A DNA stretch of 43,511 bases, from NCBI GenBank assembly GCA_016789705.1, contig JAEUQR010000109.1:1-43511 (forward strand), given 5' to 3'. Source of the DNA: Acidobacteriota bacterium. Its GTDB lineage: Bacteria; Acidobacteriota; Vicinamibacteria; Vicinamibacterales; UBA2999. Positions 19,385 through 29,248 of the stretch are shown here, in pieces. The position numbers were made by a program, and so were the translations under genes. The first letter of the stretch is position 1. Each line of letters opens with the position of its first letter. The notes beneath the pieces are model-generated. The model made no database searches. It was not told the DNA's origin and worked only from the letters and a program-made list of their open reading frames with translations.

Positions 19385-19591
19385 ATGCCGAAGAACGACA
19401 AGCCTCAGGGAATGGCGGGCAAGCGCGGCGCCGCGCCGGTGGTGGCCGCGGTGGCCGCGAAGAAGACGGCGAAGAAGGCCGCGAAGAAGACGGCGAAGAA
19501 GGCCGCGAAGAAGGCCGTGAAGAAGACGGCGAAGAAGGCGGTCAAGAAGACCGCGAAGAAGGCTGCGAAGAAGACCGCGAAGAAGCGGTAG
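19385..19591 (+). CDS. Lys/Ala-rich histone H1-like protein, 68 aa
   Basis: After a short non-repetitive head (MPKNDKPQGMAGKRGAAP) the protein consists almost entirely of KKTAKKAA-type repeats and ends in KKR. This is the composition of bacterial histone H1-like C-terminal tails, which bind DNA without sequence specificity and compact the nucleoid. There is no globular domain. The encoding DNA is itself repetitive (units of about 12 nt, 19459-19587), so length may vary between strains or be misassembled. GGGAG precedes ATG 19385 by 6 nt. It lies between two clan-CD peptidase genes, one divergent and one convergent (stop codons abut), but no functional link is shown. Confidence 0.85.
   Translation: MPKNDKPQGMAGKRGAAPVVAAVAAKKTAKKAAKKTAKKAAKKAVKKTAKKAVKKTAKKAAKKTAKKR
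19459..19587 (+). repeat. Tandem AAGAAG-based coding repeat
   Basis: Units of roughly GCGAAGAAGACG or GCCGCGAAGAAG repeat through the histone-like gene, each coding for AKKT or AAKK. Slippage or recombination could change copy number. Confidence 0.75.
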
Positions 19592-20860
19592 TCAGTCCTC
19601 GACCGGCAGCGGATTGAGCGCAATCCGGTGCCAGCCGGTGGCCTTCGACAGCGCCAGCGCGCGATAGTGCGCGGCGTCGTCGTTGGCCACCGTCACGTCT
19701 TCGGCCTGCAGGTACGAACGCCGCAGGTCATCCGCACGCACCGGCTTGTAGAAGAGGCTCGTGCCCTGATGGTGCCGCGTCTGGCTGTGATGCCAGCGCA
19801 CGAGCTTCGCGCCCACCACCCGCCCGAGGGCGACGGCGGCGGCCGCCACCGGATCTCCCTTCAGCCCGGCCAGCTTCGCGCACATCGTCGGCACGTCGAG
19901 CAACGCCGGGTCGCCCGGCACTGTCGCACTCTCCGGCGAACCGACACGCGCCGCCTCGAGCGCCCTGGCGCAGGCGCGGGCGCGTGCCGGATCCTGCCGC
20001 GCTGCTTCGAGTGCCTCCGTCAGCGCCGCAAGGCGCGTTGCCATCTCTTCCGCCGCGCTTGTGTCGATGAGCGAGTAGGGCACGGCATCGAACCCCGAGC
20101 GGTGTTCCACGTCGTCGAGATGGACGGCGAGCGCCTTCGCCAGGCCCAGGCCGGCCTCGTAGGGCGACGCGTCGGGCGTGAGCGATGCCATGAACGACTC
20201 CCAGGGCCACGTGCCCACGGCCGGGGCCAGCGCCTGCGTGGCCACGAGGTAGTCGGTCGAGCCGCGCAGTTGATGGACGGCCTCGAGGCAGTTCATGAAG
20301 CAGTCGCGGAACACTACGACGGCGGCGCGGCTGCGGCTGCCGCGAAAGGCGTTCACGAGGCCGGGCAGGCGCAGCGTGTCGTGCGCGGCCTCACCCGGCG
20401 CCCGGTCCGAGAAGACCCCGAGCGGGCCGGCGGCGTGGCCGAAGAACGACACGACGTAGCGGTCGGCGGGGCATTCCGTCTGACCGAAGCGCAGGAACGT
20501 CTCGAGCACGTCGGCATCGGCGGCGTTCAGGTCCGAGGCATCGCGCTGCAGCCGCACGGCCGTGTTCGCTTCGTCCACGCCCGACAGGATCTTCTGCCAG
20601 AGCTCGTGCTGTGCGGGGTCGATGTCCTTGAAGCCGCGTTCGGCCGGGTCGAGCGCCGTGATGGCGCTGCGATACACACCGCGCCGCCGCTTGAAATCCA
20701 CCTGCGCGGCCACGCTCACGTGCCGAAAATCGGCAGCGTCGCAGATGGCCTTGAGTTCGCCGCGGGCCGAGGTATCCAGCGGGCTCGCGGTGGCCGTGTC
20801 TTCGGCAATCGTGTAGGCCAGCACGGCCCACGGCTTCTTCGTGTTCGCGGGAGTGGTCAT
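19592..20860 (-). CDS. Clostripain-family (C11) cysteine peptidase-like protein, 422 aa
   Basis: The start is ATG 20860, where GGGAGG lies just upstream; the frame beyond has shadow character. No signal peptide is seen, so it is probably cytoplasmic. Motifs match the clostripain/C11 fold of clan CD: PWAVLAYTIAED at the N-terminus, an early LQRDASDLNAADADVLETFL segment, His in YVVSFFGHAAGPLGVF, and the second-strand Cys in AVVVFRDCFMNCLEAVHQL. The usual phrase in the family is F-D-A-C-L-M, so Cys of RDC is the expected nucleophile. The segment WPWESFMASLTPDASPYEAG is also typical. C11 enzymes cut after Arg or Lys, often after self-processing; substrates here are unknown. It is first downstream of a META lipoprotein on the same strand (34 nt). 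Confidence 0.85.
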   Translation of the reverse strand: MTTPANTKKPWAVLAYTIAEDTATASPLDTSARGELKAICDAADFRHVSVAAQVDFKRRRGVYRSAITALDPAERGFKDIDPAQHELWQKILSGVDEANTAVRLQRDASDLNAADADVLETFLRFGQTECPADRYVVSFFGHAAGPLGVFSDRAPGEAAHDTLRLPGLVNAFRGSRSRAAVVVFRDCFMNCLEAVHQLRGSTDYLVATQALAPAVGTWPWESFMASLTPDASPYEAGLGLAKALAVHLDDVEHRSGFDAVPYSLIDTSAAEEMATRLAALTEALEAARQDPARARACARALEAARVGSPESATVPGDPALLDVPTMCAKLAGLKGDPVAAAAVALGRVVGAKLVRWHHSQTRHHQGTSLFYKPVRADDLRRSYLQAEDVTVANDDAAHYRALALSKATGWHRIALNPLPVED

Positions 20861-20894
20861 TGGGGGCCTCCCGAGCCTGACGGTGACCGGCGCG

Positions 20895-21314
20895 CTACCG
20901 TTCGAAGCGGATCTCGCCGCGTGACGAGCTGAATTGCAGGCGCGTAGCATCGAGGCGCACCGTGTGGGCGCCATCGACGGCCTGGGTCACCTGCGTGTCG
21001 AGCGGCGAGCTCTGGCAGAAGGCGCGCGTGCAGGCCTGAAGGCTGAGCGTGATGACGTCGCCGTCGAGGCGGAAGTCGCCGGCGCAGGTGTTGCAGTCGG
21101 CCTTGAGCAGCGCGCGATCTCCTGCCAGCGTCAGCACGAAGCGGCTCGAGGCCTTCTGCTCGGTCAGCGAGATCTGGCTGTTCGTGGCCGAGACGAGATT
21201 CCACGTGCCATCGACGCGGGCCGACGGCGTGGGCGCGGTGAGCAGGTCGCCCTCACTGCAGCCGGCGCTGAGGGCGGCCAGCAGGGCGAACGCGGGCAGA
21301 AGTCGGCGTGGCAT
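20895..21314 (-). CDS. META-domain-like lipoprotein, 139 aa
   Basis: The N-terminus is a lipoprotein signal with a good lipobox (LSAGC, Cys19), so the mature protein should be anchored by a lipid. The rest fits a META/HslJ-like beta fold: VDGTWNLVSATN, SSRFVLTLAGDRALLKADCNTCAGDFRLDGD, then a second Cys pair (ACTRAFC). The four Cys could form disulfides outside the cytoplasm. In other bacteria META proteins are linked to stress or antibiotic tolerance, without a defined activity. It lies 9 nt downstream of argG and 34 nt upstream of the C11 peptidase gene, suggesting a single transcript, though no functional tie to arginine synthesis is evident. Confidence 0.78.
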   Translation of the reverse strand: MPRRLLPAFALLAALSAGCSEGDLLTAPTPSARVDGTWNLVSATNSQISLTEQKASSRFVLTLAGDRALLKADCNTCAGDFRLDGDVITLSLQACTRAFCQSSPLDTQVTQAVDGAHTVRLDATRLQFSSSRGEIRFER

Positions 21315-21323
21315 GGGTGGCCT

Positions 21324-22742
<1,419 letters not shown>

Positions 22743-22770
22743 CTACCCCTCGCGGCGCCGGGAGCCAGCG

Positions 22771-24132
22771 ATGACGTGGCTGAAAATCGGCGGCCATTGG
22801 CCGTCTGTATGCGTCATGGATGGACGACAGACGCTCGTGGCGGCCGTGACCGCCATCCTCCTCGGCACGGCCCAGTCCGCCGTCGCGCAGCCGGAGGCGT
22901 TCGTGCTCTCTGGCGTGGTGCCCGGCTGCACGATCGACTGTGGGGGGACGATTCTGCGCGTCGCGCCGGACACGCCGGCCGTGCTGTCGTCGGTGGTCGA
23001 CCCGGCGGGGGCGGCTGCGACGTCGCCGTACGTGACGCCGGATGGCGGTCTGCTCGTATGGTTCACGCCCGGATCGGGCTCACGGCCGCCGCGCCTCGTG
23101 GTCCGGGATCTCGTCAACGGTCGAACCTCGACACTAGACGTGCCAGGCGCGACCGGTATTGTCGGCAATCCCTCGCGGCCCGAGGTGTACGTCTTCGATG
23201 CCCGTGGTGTCTCGGCGTACGGCCTCTCGGGCGTACGACGCTTCACTGCGCCCGTGTGCACCTCGACGTCGCCGATCAGCGTCAGCGGTGATGGCCGGCG
23301 CTTGTTGTACTTCTGCTATGGGGACTTCGCGGTCTTGCAGCCGAACCGAGCCCTGCTCGTCGACACCACCACGGGCCAGCTCGTAGCGACGCTTCCAGAC
23401 TGGTTGACGGCGGCTCTCAACCACGACGGCTCAGCCGCGTACGTCGTCCAATTCGTCAACCAGGCGCAACGCCTGCAGAAAATCGAGCTCCCCGGCGGGG
23501 CGGTACTCGCGGATGTGGCCGTGCCGGCGGCGCTGTCGATGTTCGGAAACCTGCCCATCTGGGACGTACATGCGGACCATCGTCGCAATCGCGTGCTGCT
23601 CGTCAGCCAGTTCCTGCGCACCTTCGACGGCGACTCGCTGACGCTGCTCGCCTCTGGCGGGCTCGGCCTCTCGGGCCAGGTGGCCCGGGCGGCGCAGTCT
23701 GCACTCGACGACGCCAACCAGCGCCTCTACGTGACCGGGGAGGCCATCACCGCCGGGTTCAAGTCGTGGTCCTTCGAAGTCTTCGACGCGAACACGCTGG
23801 TGCCGGTGGTTGCCGTCGCTGCTGCCGGTCCCGGGGAGTTCGTCCCGGTGCCCAAGCCGCTCGCGCCAACCGGTCTCACCGCCGCCGTCAGCGGTGGATC
23901 GGTCACCGTGGCGTGGGCGGGTGCCGCGGCTCCGCCGACGACCACGCGCTTCGTTCTCGAAGTCGGCTCTGCCCCCGGGCTCCGCGATATCTTCACGGGC
24001 CTTGATCTGGGCCTGCAGACGTCGTTCACGGCGAACGGCGTGCCGCCGGGGCGCTACTACGTCCGCGTGCGCGCGGGAAACTACGCGGGGCTCGGCGCGC
24101 CGTCGAGCGACGTCGTGGTGCTGGTGCAGTGA
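22771..24132 (+). CDS. Secreted propeller-like protein with C-terminal FN3 domain (paralogue 1), 453 aa
   Basis: ATG 22771 has GGAG 6 nt upstream; ATG 22816 is an alternative that leaves a tighter signal peptide (MDGRQTLVAAVTAILLG, cleavage near AVAQ). Residues about 45-360 contain repeated beta-rich phrases (YVTPDGGLLVWF, ISVSGDGRRLLYFC, LNHDGSAAYVVQF) like YVTN/WD40-type propellers. The last 90 residues are a fibronectin type III domain (PTGLTAAVSGGSVTVAWAG, then GVPPGRYYVRVRAGN). Such exported proteins usually bind proteins or polysaccharides; no enzymatic motif is seen. Ten nucleotides separate it from a paralogue with the same layout, so the pair arose by tandem duplication and is probably co-transcribed. 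Confidence 0.82.
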   Translation: MTWLKIGGHWPSVCVMDGRQTLVAAVTAILLGTAQSAVAQPEAFVLSGVVPGCTIDCGGTILRVAPDTPAVLSSVVDPAGAAATSPYVTPDGGLLVWFTPGSGSRPPRLVVRDLVNGRTSTLDVPGATGIVGNPSRPEVYVFDARGVSAYGLSGVRRFTAPVCTSTSPISVSGDGRRLLYFCYGDFAVLQPNRALLVDTTTGQLVATLPDWLTAALNHDGSAAYVVQFVNQAQRLQKIELPGGAVLADVAVPAALSMFGNLPIWDVHADHRRNRVLLVSQFLRTFDGDSLTLLASGGLGLSGQVARAAQSALDDANQRLYVTGEAITAGFKSWSFEVFDANTLVPVVAVAAAGPGEFVPVPKPLAPTGLTAAVSGGSVTVAWAGAAAPPTTTRFVLEVGSAPGLRDIFTGLDLGLQTSFTANGVPPGRYYVRVRAGNYAGLGAPSSDVVVLVQ

Positions 24133-24142
24133 GGAGAGGCCG

Positions 24143-25498
24143 ATGATGACGCGCAGGATAGTGTGCGCGGCTGCGCTGCTGATGGCCGCCGGCGTCCCCG
24201 CACGGGCACAGTCACCGGTCTACCTCGCGCTGCCGGCGCCCGTCTCCTGCCTGTCGAGCTGTGACGCGCAGCTCCTGCGCGTGGATGCCGACGGGCCGGC
24301 CGTCACGGATGTCTGGACACTGCCGGCAAGTGGCGCTGAGGGAGGCCTGTTTCGCCGGAACATTCAGGTGGAATACGTCACACCCGACGGAGGGCTCGTC
24401 GTGTGGCTCGAACCACGGCGCATCGGTCCGAATCTGGCGCAGTCCACGCTCGGGTTGCTCGACCTCGCGCGCTCTGCCGGACAGGTCGGCCCGCTCTCGC
24501 CGTCGGCCTACGCCCTCGTGGGCCATCCGCGCCGGCCAGAAATCTATTTCACGGGCGCCACCGGCCCCCTCGCCCTGGGCCCTGCCGGCACACGTGCACT
24601 GGCTGTGCCGCCGGCGTGCGCGAGCACGTCGCCCCAGCCGCTCGTGGTGAGCGCCGATGGTCGCCGCGTGCTGTTCTCGTGCACGCCGTCCGCCACCTCC
24701 GGAGACGCGTTCGTTGTCGACACCGACAGCGGTGCGCTGATTGGCAGCCGCGCCATCAGCGGCGTCGCGCCCGTGCTCAGTGTCGATGGTGCCGACCTCT
24801 ACACCGTCGAGAATGGCCTGCTGCGGCGGTATGGCGCAGGTGGTGGGGCGGTGCTGGCCGAAACGGCACTGCCGCTCACCGTGGATGCTCGGCCCGAGCT
24901 CATCCGCTCGGTACAGGTGGACCCACGGTCCGGGCACGTCTTCGCGTTCGGCCTCGGCGTGCACGTGTTCGAGGCCACCACGCTCCAGCTCGTGAGATCG
25001 GTAGTGGGCTTCTGGGCGGATCTGCCGGGCGGGGTACTGACGAGCTGGACGTTCGATCCCATACTGCCGCGGGCGTATGTGACCGCTTCCGCCAGCACGA
25101 CCACCGGCACGCCCTCACACGCCTACTGGACGATCGACACCGCACAGCTCTCGACCGTCTGGTCGTATCAGATCGTGGGGCCGCTCGCAGCCGGCCCCGG
25201 CCGCTTCGTCATTGCACCACGACCCGCCGCGCCCGTGTCGCTCAGCGCGTCGACCGTGGGCTCGACGGTGACACTGGCGTGGGCGCACGGGACGTCGAAT
25301 GCGACCGTACTTCGCCATGTGCTGGAGGTGGGCTCCGCGCCAGGCCTGAACGACATCATCGCGGGCCTGGACGTGGGCCTGCAGACCTCGTTCGCCGCGA
25401 GCGGCGTGCCGCCGGGCCGCTACCACGTCCGCGTCCGCGCGGGGAACTCCACCGGTCTGAGCGCGCCATCGAACGAAGTGGTGGTGCAGGTCCCCTGA
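24143..25498 (+). CDS. Secreted propeller-like protein with C-terminal FN3 domain (paralogue 2), 451 aa
   Basis: The start is ATG 24143 (ATG 24146 also possible), with GAGGAGAGG just upstream. A signal peptide ends near ARAQ. The body shows the same beta-rich pattern as the gene before it (YVTPDGGLVVWLEP, LVVSADGRRVLFSC, PVLSVDGADLYTV). The FN3 domain at the end is the best conserved part (GVPPGRYHVRVRAGN). The N-terminal Cys pair is kept in both (CTIDC and CLSSC), likely a disulfide. The propeller region has diverged much more than the FN3 domain, suggesting different ligands. Its stop abuts the stop of the convergent amidohydrolase. Confidence 0.82.
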   Translation: MMTRRIVCAAALLMAAGVPARAQSPVYLALPAPVSCLSSCDAQLLRVDADGPAVTDVWTLPASGAEGGLFRRNIQVEYVTPDGGLVVWLEPRRIGPNLAQSTLGLLDLARSAGQVGPLSPSAYALVGHPRRPEIYFTGATGPLALGPAGTRALAVPPACASTSPQPLVVSADGRRVLFSCTPSATSGDAFVVDTDSGALIGSRAISGVAPVLSVDGADLYTVENGLLRRYGAGGGAVLAETALPLTVDARPELIRSVQVDPRSGHVFAFGLGVHVFEATTLQLVRSVVGFWADLPGGVLTSWTFDPILPRAYVTASASTTTGTPSHAYWTIDTAQLSTVWSYQIVGPLAAGPGRFVIAPRPAAPVSLSASTVGSTVTLAWAHGTSNATVLRHVLEVGSAPGLNDIIAGLDVGLQTSFAASGVPPGRYHVRVRAGNSTGLSAPSNEVVVQVP

Positions 25499-26395
25499 CT
25501 ACTCGACCGGGAACAACCGGTCGAGATTGCCGCCGACGATGTCGGCCACCTGCTCGTGCGTGGCGCCGGCATCGGCGAGCGCGCGCTGCTGCGTCTCGAG
25601 GATCGCCGCCTGCCAGCCGCGCGGGAAATGCGACGAGTCGGTGCCGAAGAGCAGGCGCTTCGACCCGGTGACGTCGAGCGCCGCCCGGAACACATCGCGC
25701 AGCGAGAGCTCCGGGGTGTAGCGCATCCAGCGGTTCGACGACGACGTGTCGAGATACACATTCGGGCAGGCGTCGGCGAGCATCAACACCTCGCGGAAGA
25801 GGCCGGCGCCGAAGTGCGGCACGATGAACGGCAGGCGCGGATGGGCGAGCGCCAGCCCCTGCAGGTCCAGCGGATTGCCGAAGCGCATCTCGAAGCGGTT
25901 CGGCAGGCCCAGCATCGTCCGCGCGCCCACCGAGAGCGCGCCGCAGTGCACGAACACGGCCGTGCCCGGTGTGGCGGCGGCCATCTCGCACACGCGGGCG
26001 ACGCCGGGCCCGTGGATCGGGTATCGGTGCATCGCCGGGAAGAGACAGACGCCGCGCAGGCCGTGCGCGGCGGCCCAGGCCACGCGATCGAGTGCGTCGT
26101 CCTTCGTCGGGTCCAGCATGTAGAAGCCGATGAAACGGCCCGGATGTGCGGCGACGGCGGCGGCGACGGCGGCTTCGTCCGCCGGCACCGAGGCGATGAG
26201 CACCGCGCGCGTCACGTGGTGGCGATCCAGCTCCAGCACCCACCGGTCGGCGAGCGCGCCGACCGAGGCGGGCTCCTCCCATCCGAGCGCACCGGTGACG
26301 ACGCCGACGCGGCCATCGAGCGGCAGGCCTTTTTGCGCGCCGAGGGCGTCGAAGAACCCGGGCGAGAAGAAGTGGACGTGGGCGTCACAGATCAT
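25499..26395 (-). CDS. Amidohydrolase_2 family metal-dependent hydrolase, 298 aa
   Basis: The start is ATG 26395, overlapping the stop of the MATE gene (ATGA), so translation is coupled. The sequence begins MICDAHVHFFSPG, giving the HxH metal pair on strand 1 of a TIM barrel. Later come VFVHCGALS, FIVPHFGAGLFREVL and LLFGTDSSHFPRGW, with the Asp expected at strand 8. The family (amidohydrolase_2, related to ACMSD and uronate-type decarboxylases) hydrolyses or decarboxylates small cyclic or aromatic acids; the substrate is not visible. No signal peptide is present, so it is cytoplasmic. Confidence 0.88.
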   Translation of the reverse strand: MICDAHVHFFSPGFFDALGAQKGLPLDGRVGVVTGALGWEEPASVGALADRWVLELDRHHVTRAVLIASVPADEAAVAAAVAAHPGRFIGFYMLDPTKDDALDRVAWAAAHGLRGVCLFPAMHRYPIHGPGVARVCEMAAATPGTAVFVHCGALSVGARTMLGLPNRFEMRFGNPLDLQGLALAHPRLPFIVPHFGAGLFREVLMLADACPNVYLDTSSSNRWMRYTPELSLRDVFRAALDVTGSKRLLFGTDSSHFPRGWQAAILETQQRALADAGATHEQVADIVGGNLDRLFPVE

Positions 26396-27741
26396 CGGAG
26401 CCGTCCCGTGGAAGTGTAGTGACTGATGCGGCGGTGCCAGTACCAGGTGAGCACGACACCGCAGACGATGAGACCCGTCGAGAGGCCCATCCAGAGGCCG
26501 CGCACACCGAGTCCGAGCGGGAAACAGAGCAGCCACGCGATCGGCAGCCCCACGAACCAGTGGCCGGCGAGGTTGACCATCATCGCCATGCGGGTGCTGC
26601 CCAGGCCGCGCAGCGCACCCGTGGCGACCGCCTGCAGGCCGTCGAAGAGCTGGAAGATGGCGGCCACGAAGAGCAGCGACGCGCCGAGCTCGACCACGGC
26701 GGGCCCGGGCGAGAAGGCGCCGATGAGGGCGCGTGGCATGGCGAAGAAGACGAGCGCGGCCGCGCTCATGAAGCCCGAGCCGAGCAGGATGGCCATCCAG
26801 CCGGCGCGCGCGGCGCCGGCTGGATCGTTCGCGCCCACGCGGTTACCCACGCGCACGGCGCCCGCGGACGCCACGCCGAGCGGCACCATGAAGGACGCGC
26901 CGGCGATGTTGAGCGCGATCTGGTGCGCGGCGCTCGACACCGGGTCGAGGCGTCCGGCCAGAGCGGTGGCGAGTCCGAAGACACCGACTTCGAGCGTCAC
27001 CTGTGAGGCGGCAGGGAAGCCCAGGCGCCACAGCCGCACGAACCGCTCGCGCGAGAGCGTCCGCGAGACCGTCGTGAGGCCGGTGTTGCCGGCACGGTCG
27101 ATCCACCATGCGGCAACGACGAGCACGGCGAGCATGTAGACGCGCGAGATGACCGTGGCCCACGCGGCCCCCGGCACGCCGAGGGCCGGCATGCCGAGAC
27201 GGCCGTGGATGAGCGTCCAGTTGGCGGCGGCGTTCAGCAGGTTCGCCGTGACGAGCGCGAAGGCGATCGGCGCGACCACGTGCATCCCCTGCAGGTAGCG
27301 GCGCACGGCCGCATAGAGCAGTAGCGGAATGGTGCTCCAGAGCACGATGCCGAAGTAGCCATCGAGCAGCGGCGCGACATCGGGATGGAAACCCGCGTGC
27401 GGGAAGAACGCCAGCACGGCCAGGCAGACGGCGATGATGGGCACCGTCAGGGCCGCGCCCATCACCACGCCGTGCACCAGCCAGCGGTGGCAATCGCGAT
27501 GGTCGCCAGCGCCGTGCGCCTGCGAGACCAGCGTGTCGAGGCCGAGCAGCAGGCCCATGCCGAAGACGGCGAAGGCCATGTGCACCGAGGTGCCGATGCC
27601 GGCCGCGCCGATGGCCGCCGGACCGAGCGGCGCCACCATGATCGTGTCGACGATGCCCATCGCCATCCAGCCGAGCTCGGCCAGCACGACCGGCAGCGCC
27701 AGGCGGAGCATCGGGGCAAGTTCGGACCGCAGGGCAGACAT
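26392..27741 (-). CDS. MATE family efflux transporter, 449 aa
   Basis: About twelve hydrophobic helices in two halves fit a MATE antiporter of the NorM/DinF type. Characteristic stretches are LALPVVLAELGWMAMGIVDT, GLLLGLDTLVSQAHGAGD, LRRYLQG-like RRYLQGMHVVAP, LNAAANWTLIHG, AAHQIALNIAGASFMVPLG and VRVGNRVGANDPAGA. It exports organic cations or drugs in exchange for H+ or Na+. It is first in a two-gene unit with the amidohydrolase. TACCAT (complement of 27754-27759) lies 12 nt before the start and may be its -10. The region behind that is occupied by a long inverted repeat. Confidence 0.92.
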   Translation of the reverse strand: MSALRSELAPMLRLALPVVLAELGWMAMGIVDTIMVAPLGPAAIGAAGIGTSVHMAFAVFGMGLLLGLDTLVSQAHGAGDHRDCHRWLVHGVVMGAALTVPIIAVCLAVLAFFPHAGFHPDVAPLLDGYFGIVLWSTIPLLLYAAVRRYLQGMHVVAPIAFALVTANLLNAAANWTLIHGRLGMPALGVPGAAWATVISRVYMLAVLVVAAWWIDRAGNTGLTTVSRTLSRERFVRLWRLGFPAASQVTLEVGVFGLATALAGRLDPVSSAAHQIALNIAGASFMVPLGVASAGAVRVGNRVGANDPAGAARAGWMAILLGSGFMSAAALVFFAMPRALIGAFSPGPAVVELGASLLFVAAIFQLFDGLQAVATGALRGLGSTRMAMMVNLAGHWFVGLPIAWLLCFPLGLGVRGLWMGLSTGLIVCGVVLTWYWHRRISHYTSTGRLR

Positions 27742-27764
27742 CGACTGACGGCGATGGTACTTGG

Positions 27765-27878
27765 TTTGTAACGGGGTCTGTCACGGTCTCGAGATGTAAC
27801 GGGGTCTGTCACCATCATCGCGCGGTGACCGTGACAGACCCCGTTACATCTCGAGACCGTGACAGACCCCGTTGCAAA
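27765..27878. repeat. Long inverted repeat (48-nt arms) built of four copies of a 17-bp unit
   Basis: Arms 27765-27812 and 27831-27878 are reverse complements with one mismatch and an 18-nt spacer. Each arm holds two copies of GTAACGGGGTCTGTCAC (27768, 27796 and, inverted, 27831 and 27859). The unit recurs at 30884 and 30940. It lies between the divergent MATE and epoxide-hydrolase-like genes. REP/BIME-like elements have this form; no mobilising transposase is in the window. Confidence 0.85.
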
Positions 27879-27893
27879 GTTCGCGGTTCCTGC

Positions 27894-27899
27894 TACGCT
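27894..27899 (+). promoter_or_regulatory. -10 element of alpha/beta hydrolase
   Basis: TACGCT lies 9 nt before ATG 27909, so the leader would be only two or three bases. The long inverted repeat ends 15 nt upstream. Confidence 0.4.
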
Positions 27900-27908
27900 G
27901 CCGCGCCT

Positions 27909-29174
27909 ATGGCCATGCTGACCCGCCGCCGGATGCTTCACGCCCTCACGACCACGCCACTCCTGGCGGCCGCCGCGGTCGGCGTCCGGGCGCATTCCGC
28001 GGCTGGCACCCAGGCCACACCAGACGGGGCCTACGGCGCCGGGACGCTTCCCTCGGGCATCCGCTCGCGGCTCGTGCCCGGCGTGAACGGCATCACGATG
28101 CACGTGCTCGAGGCCGGCCACGAGACGCCCGGACGTCCCGGGCTGCTGCTCGTGCACGGCTTCCCCGAGCTTGGCTACAGCTGGCGCAAGGTGATGCTGC
28201 CGCTCGCCGCCGCCGGCTTCCACGTGATGGCGCCCGACCAGCGCGGTTACGGCCGGAGCGGCGGCACGGACGTACACTTCGACGACGACCTCGCGCCGTT
28301 CTCGACGCTGAACCGCGTGCGCGACATGATGGCGCTCGTGCACGCGCTCGGCCACCGCGAGGTGGCGTCGGTCGTGGGCCACGATTTCGGCTCGCCGGTG
28401 GCCGCCTGGTGCGCGCTGACCCGCCCGGACGTCTTCCGCGCCGTCGTCATGATGAGCGCCCCGTTCGGCGGCACGGCGCGCCTGCCCTTCAACACCGCGA
28501 ACACCGCGCCCCCGCCCGCCGCGCCTGCGCCCGACATGGATGCCGGCCTCGCGGCGCTCGCCCCGCCGCGCAAGCACTACCAGACCTACTACACGACGCG
28601 CGAGGCCAACGAGAACATGTGGAAGGCGCCGCAGGGGCTGCAGGCCTTCCTGCGCGCGTACTACCACGCCAAGAGCGCCGACTGGCCGGGCAACGCCCCG
28701 CATCCGCTCAGCGCCAACACGCCCGAGCAGTTCGCGCTGCTGCCGCGGTACTACGTGATGGACAAGGACAAGGGGATGGCCGACCAGGTGGCGGCCGACA
28801 TGCCCACGGCCGCGCAGATCGCCGCCTGCCAGTGGCTGCCGGACCGCGAACTCGCCGTGTATGCGGGCGAATATGGACGCACCGGGTTCCAGGGCGGCCT
28901 GCAGTCGTACCGCGTGGGCCGCGTCCCGCGCCTCTCGGCCGAACTCACGCTGTTTGCCGGCCGCACCATCGATGTGCCGGCCACGTTCATCTCAGGCAAG
29001 TCCGACTGGGGCGTGTTCCAGCGTGCCGGCAGCTTCGAGTCGATGCAGAAGAGCGCCTGCACGAACTTCCGCGGCGCGCACCTCGTCGACGGCGCCGGCC
29101 ACTGGGTGCAGCAGGAGCAGCCGGCGAAGGTGGCGGAGCTCGTGCTGCAGTTCGTGAGGGGCGTCCGCGTCTGA
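27909..29174 (+). CDS. Tat-exported alpha/beta hydrolase, epoxide-hydrolase-like, 421 aa
   Basis: The N-terminus has a twin-arginine signal (TRRRMLHALTTTPLLAAAA). The mature protein is an alpha/beta hydrolase of the epoxide hydrolase/haloalkane dehalogenase branch: oxyanion motif HGFP at 83-86, PDQRGYGRSGG near 109-119, and the nucleophile elbow VGHDFGSP, with Asp159 rather than Ser as nucleophile. A helical cap follows (KHYQTYYTTREANENM, GRTGFQGGLQSYR). The catalytic His is in DGAGHWVQQEQP. This set fits soluble epoxide hydrolases, which open epoxides to diols via an Asp-ester, but export by Tat is less usual. ATG 27909 is used; ATG 27915 is close by. Confidence 0.9.
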   Translation: MAMLTRRRMLHALTTTPLLAAAAVGVRAHSAAGTQATPDGAYGAGTLPSGIRSRLVPGVNGITMHVLEAGHETPGRPGLLLVHGFPELGYSWRKVMLPLAAAGFHVMAPDQRGYGRSGGTDVHFDDDLAPFSTLNRVRDMMALVHALGHREVASVVGHDFGSPVAAWCALTRPDVFRAVVMMSAPFGGTARLPFNTANTAPPPAAPAPDMDAGLAALAPPRKHYQTYYTTREANENMWKAPQGLQAFLRAYYHAKSADWPGNAPHPLSANTPEQFALLPRYYVMDKDKGMADQVAADMPTAAQIAACQWLPDRELAVYAGEYGRTGFQGGLQSYRVGRVPRLSAELTLFAGRTIDVPATFISGKSDWGVFQRAGSFESMQKSACTNFRGAHLVDGAGHWVQQEQPAKVAELVLQFVRGVRV

Positions 29175-29248
29175 ATGCGCATACTGTCAGAGCGGCATCC
29201 CGTACCCCGGCCACTTCGGGCCGGCCATCTGCCGCAGGGAGCATCGCA

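Noticed and set aside
27765..27878. Long inverted repeat as a simple transcription terminator
   Set aside because: It lies between two divergent starts, not after a gene, and has no T tract.
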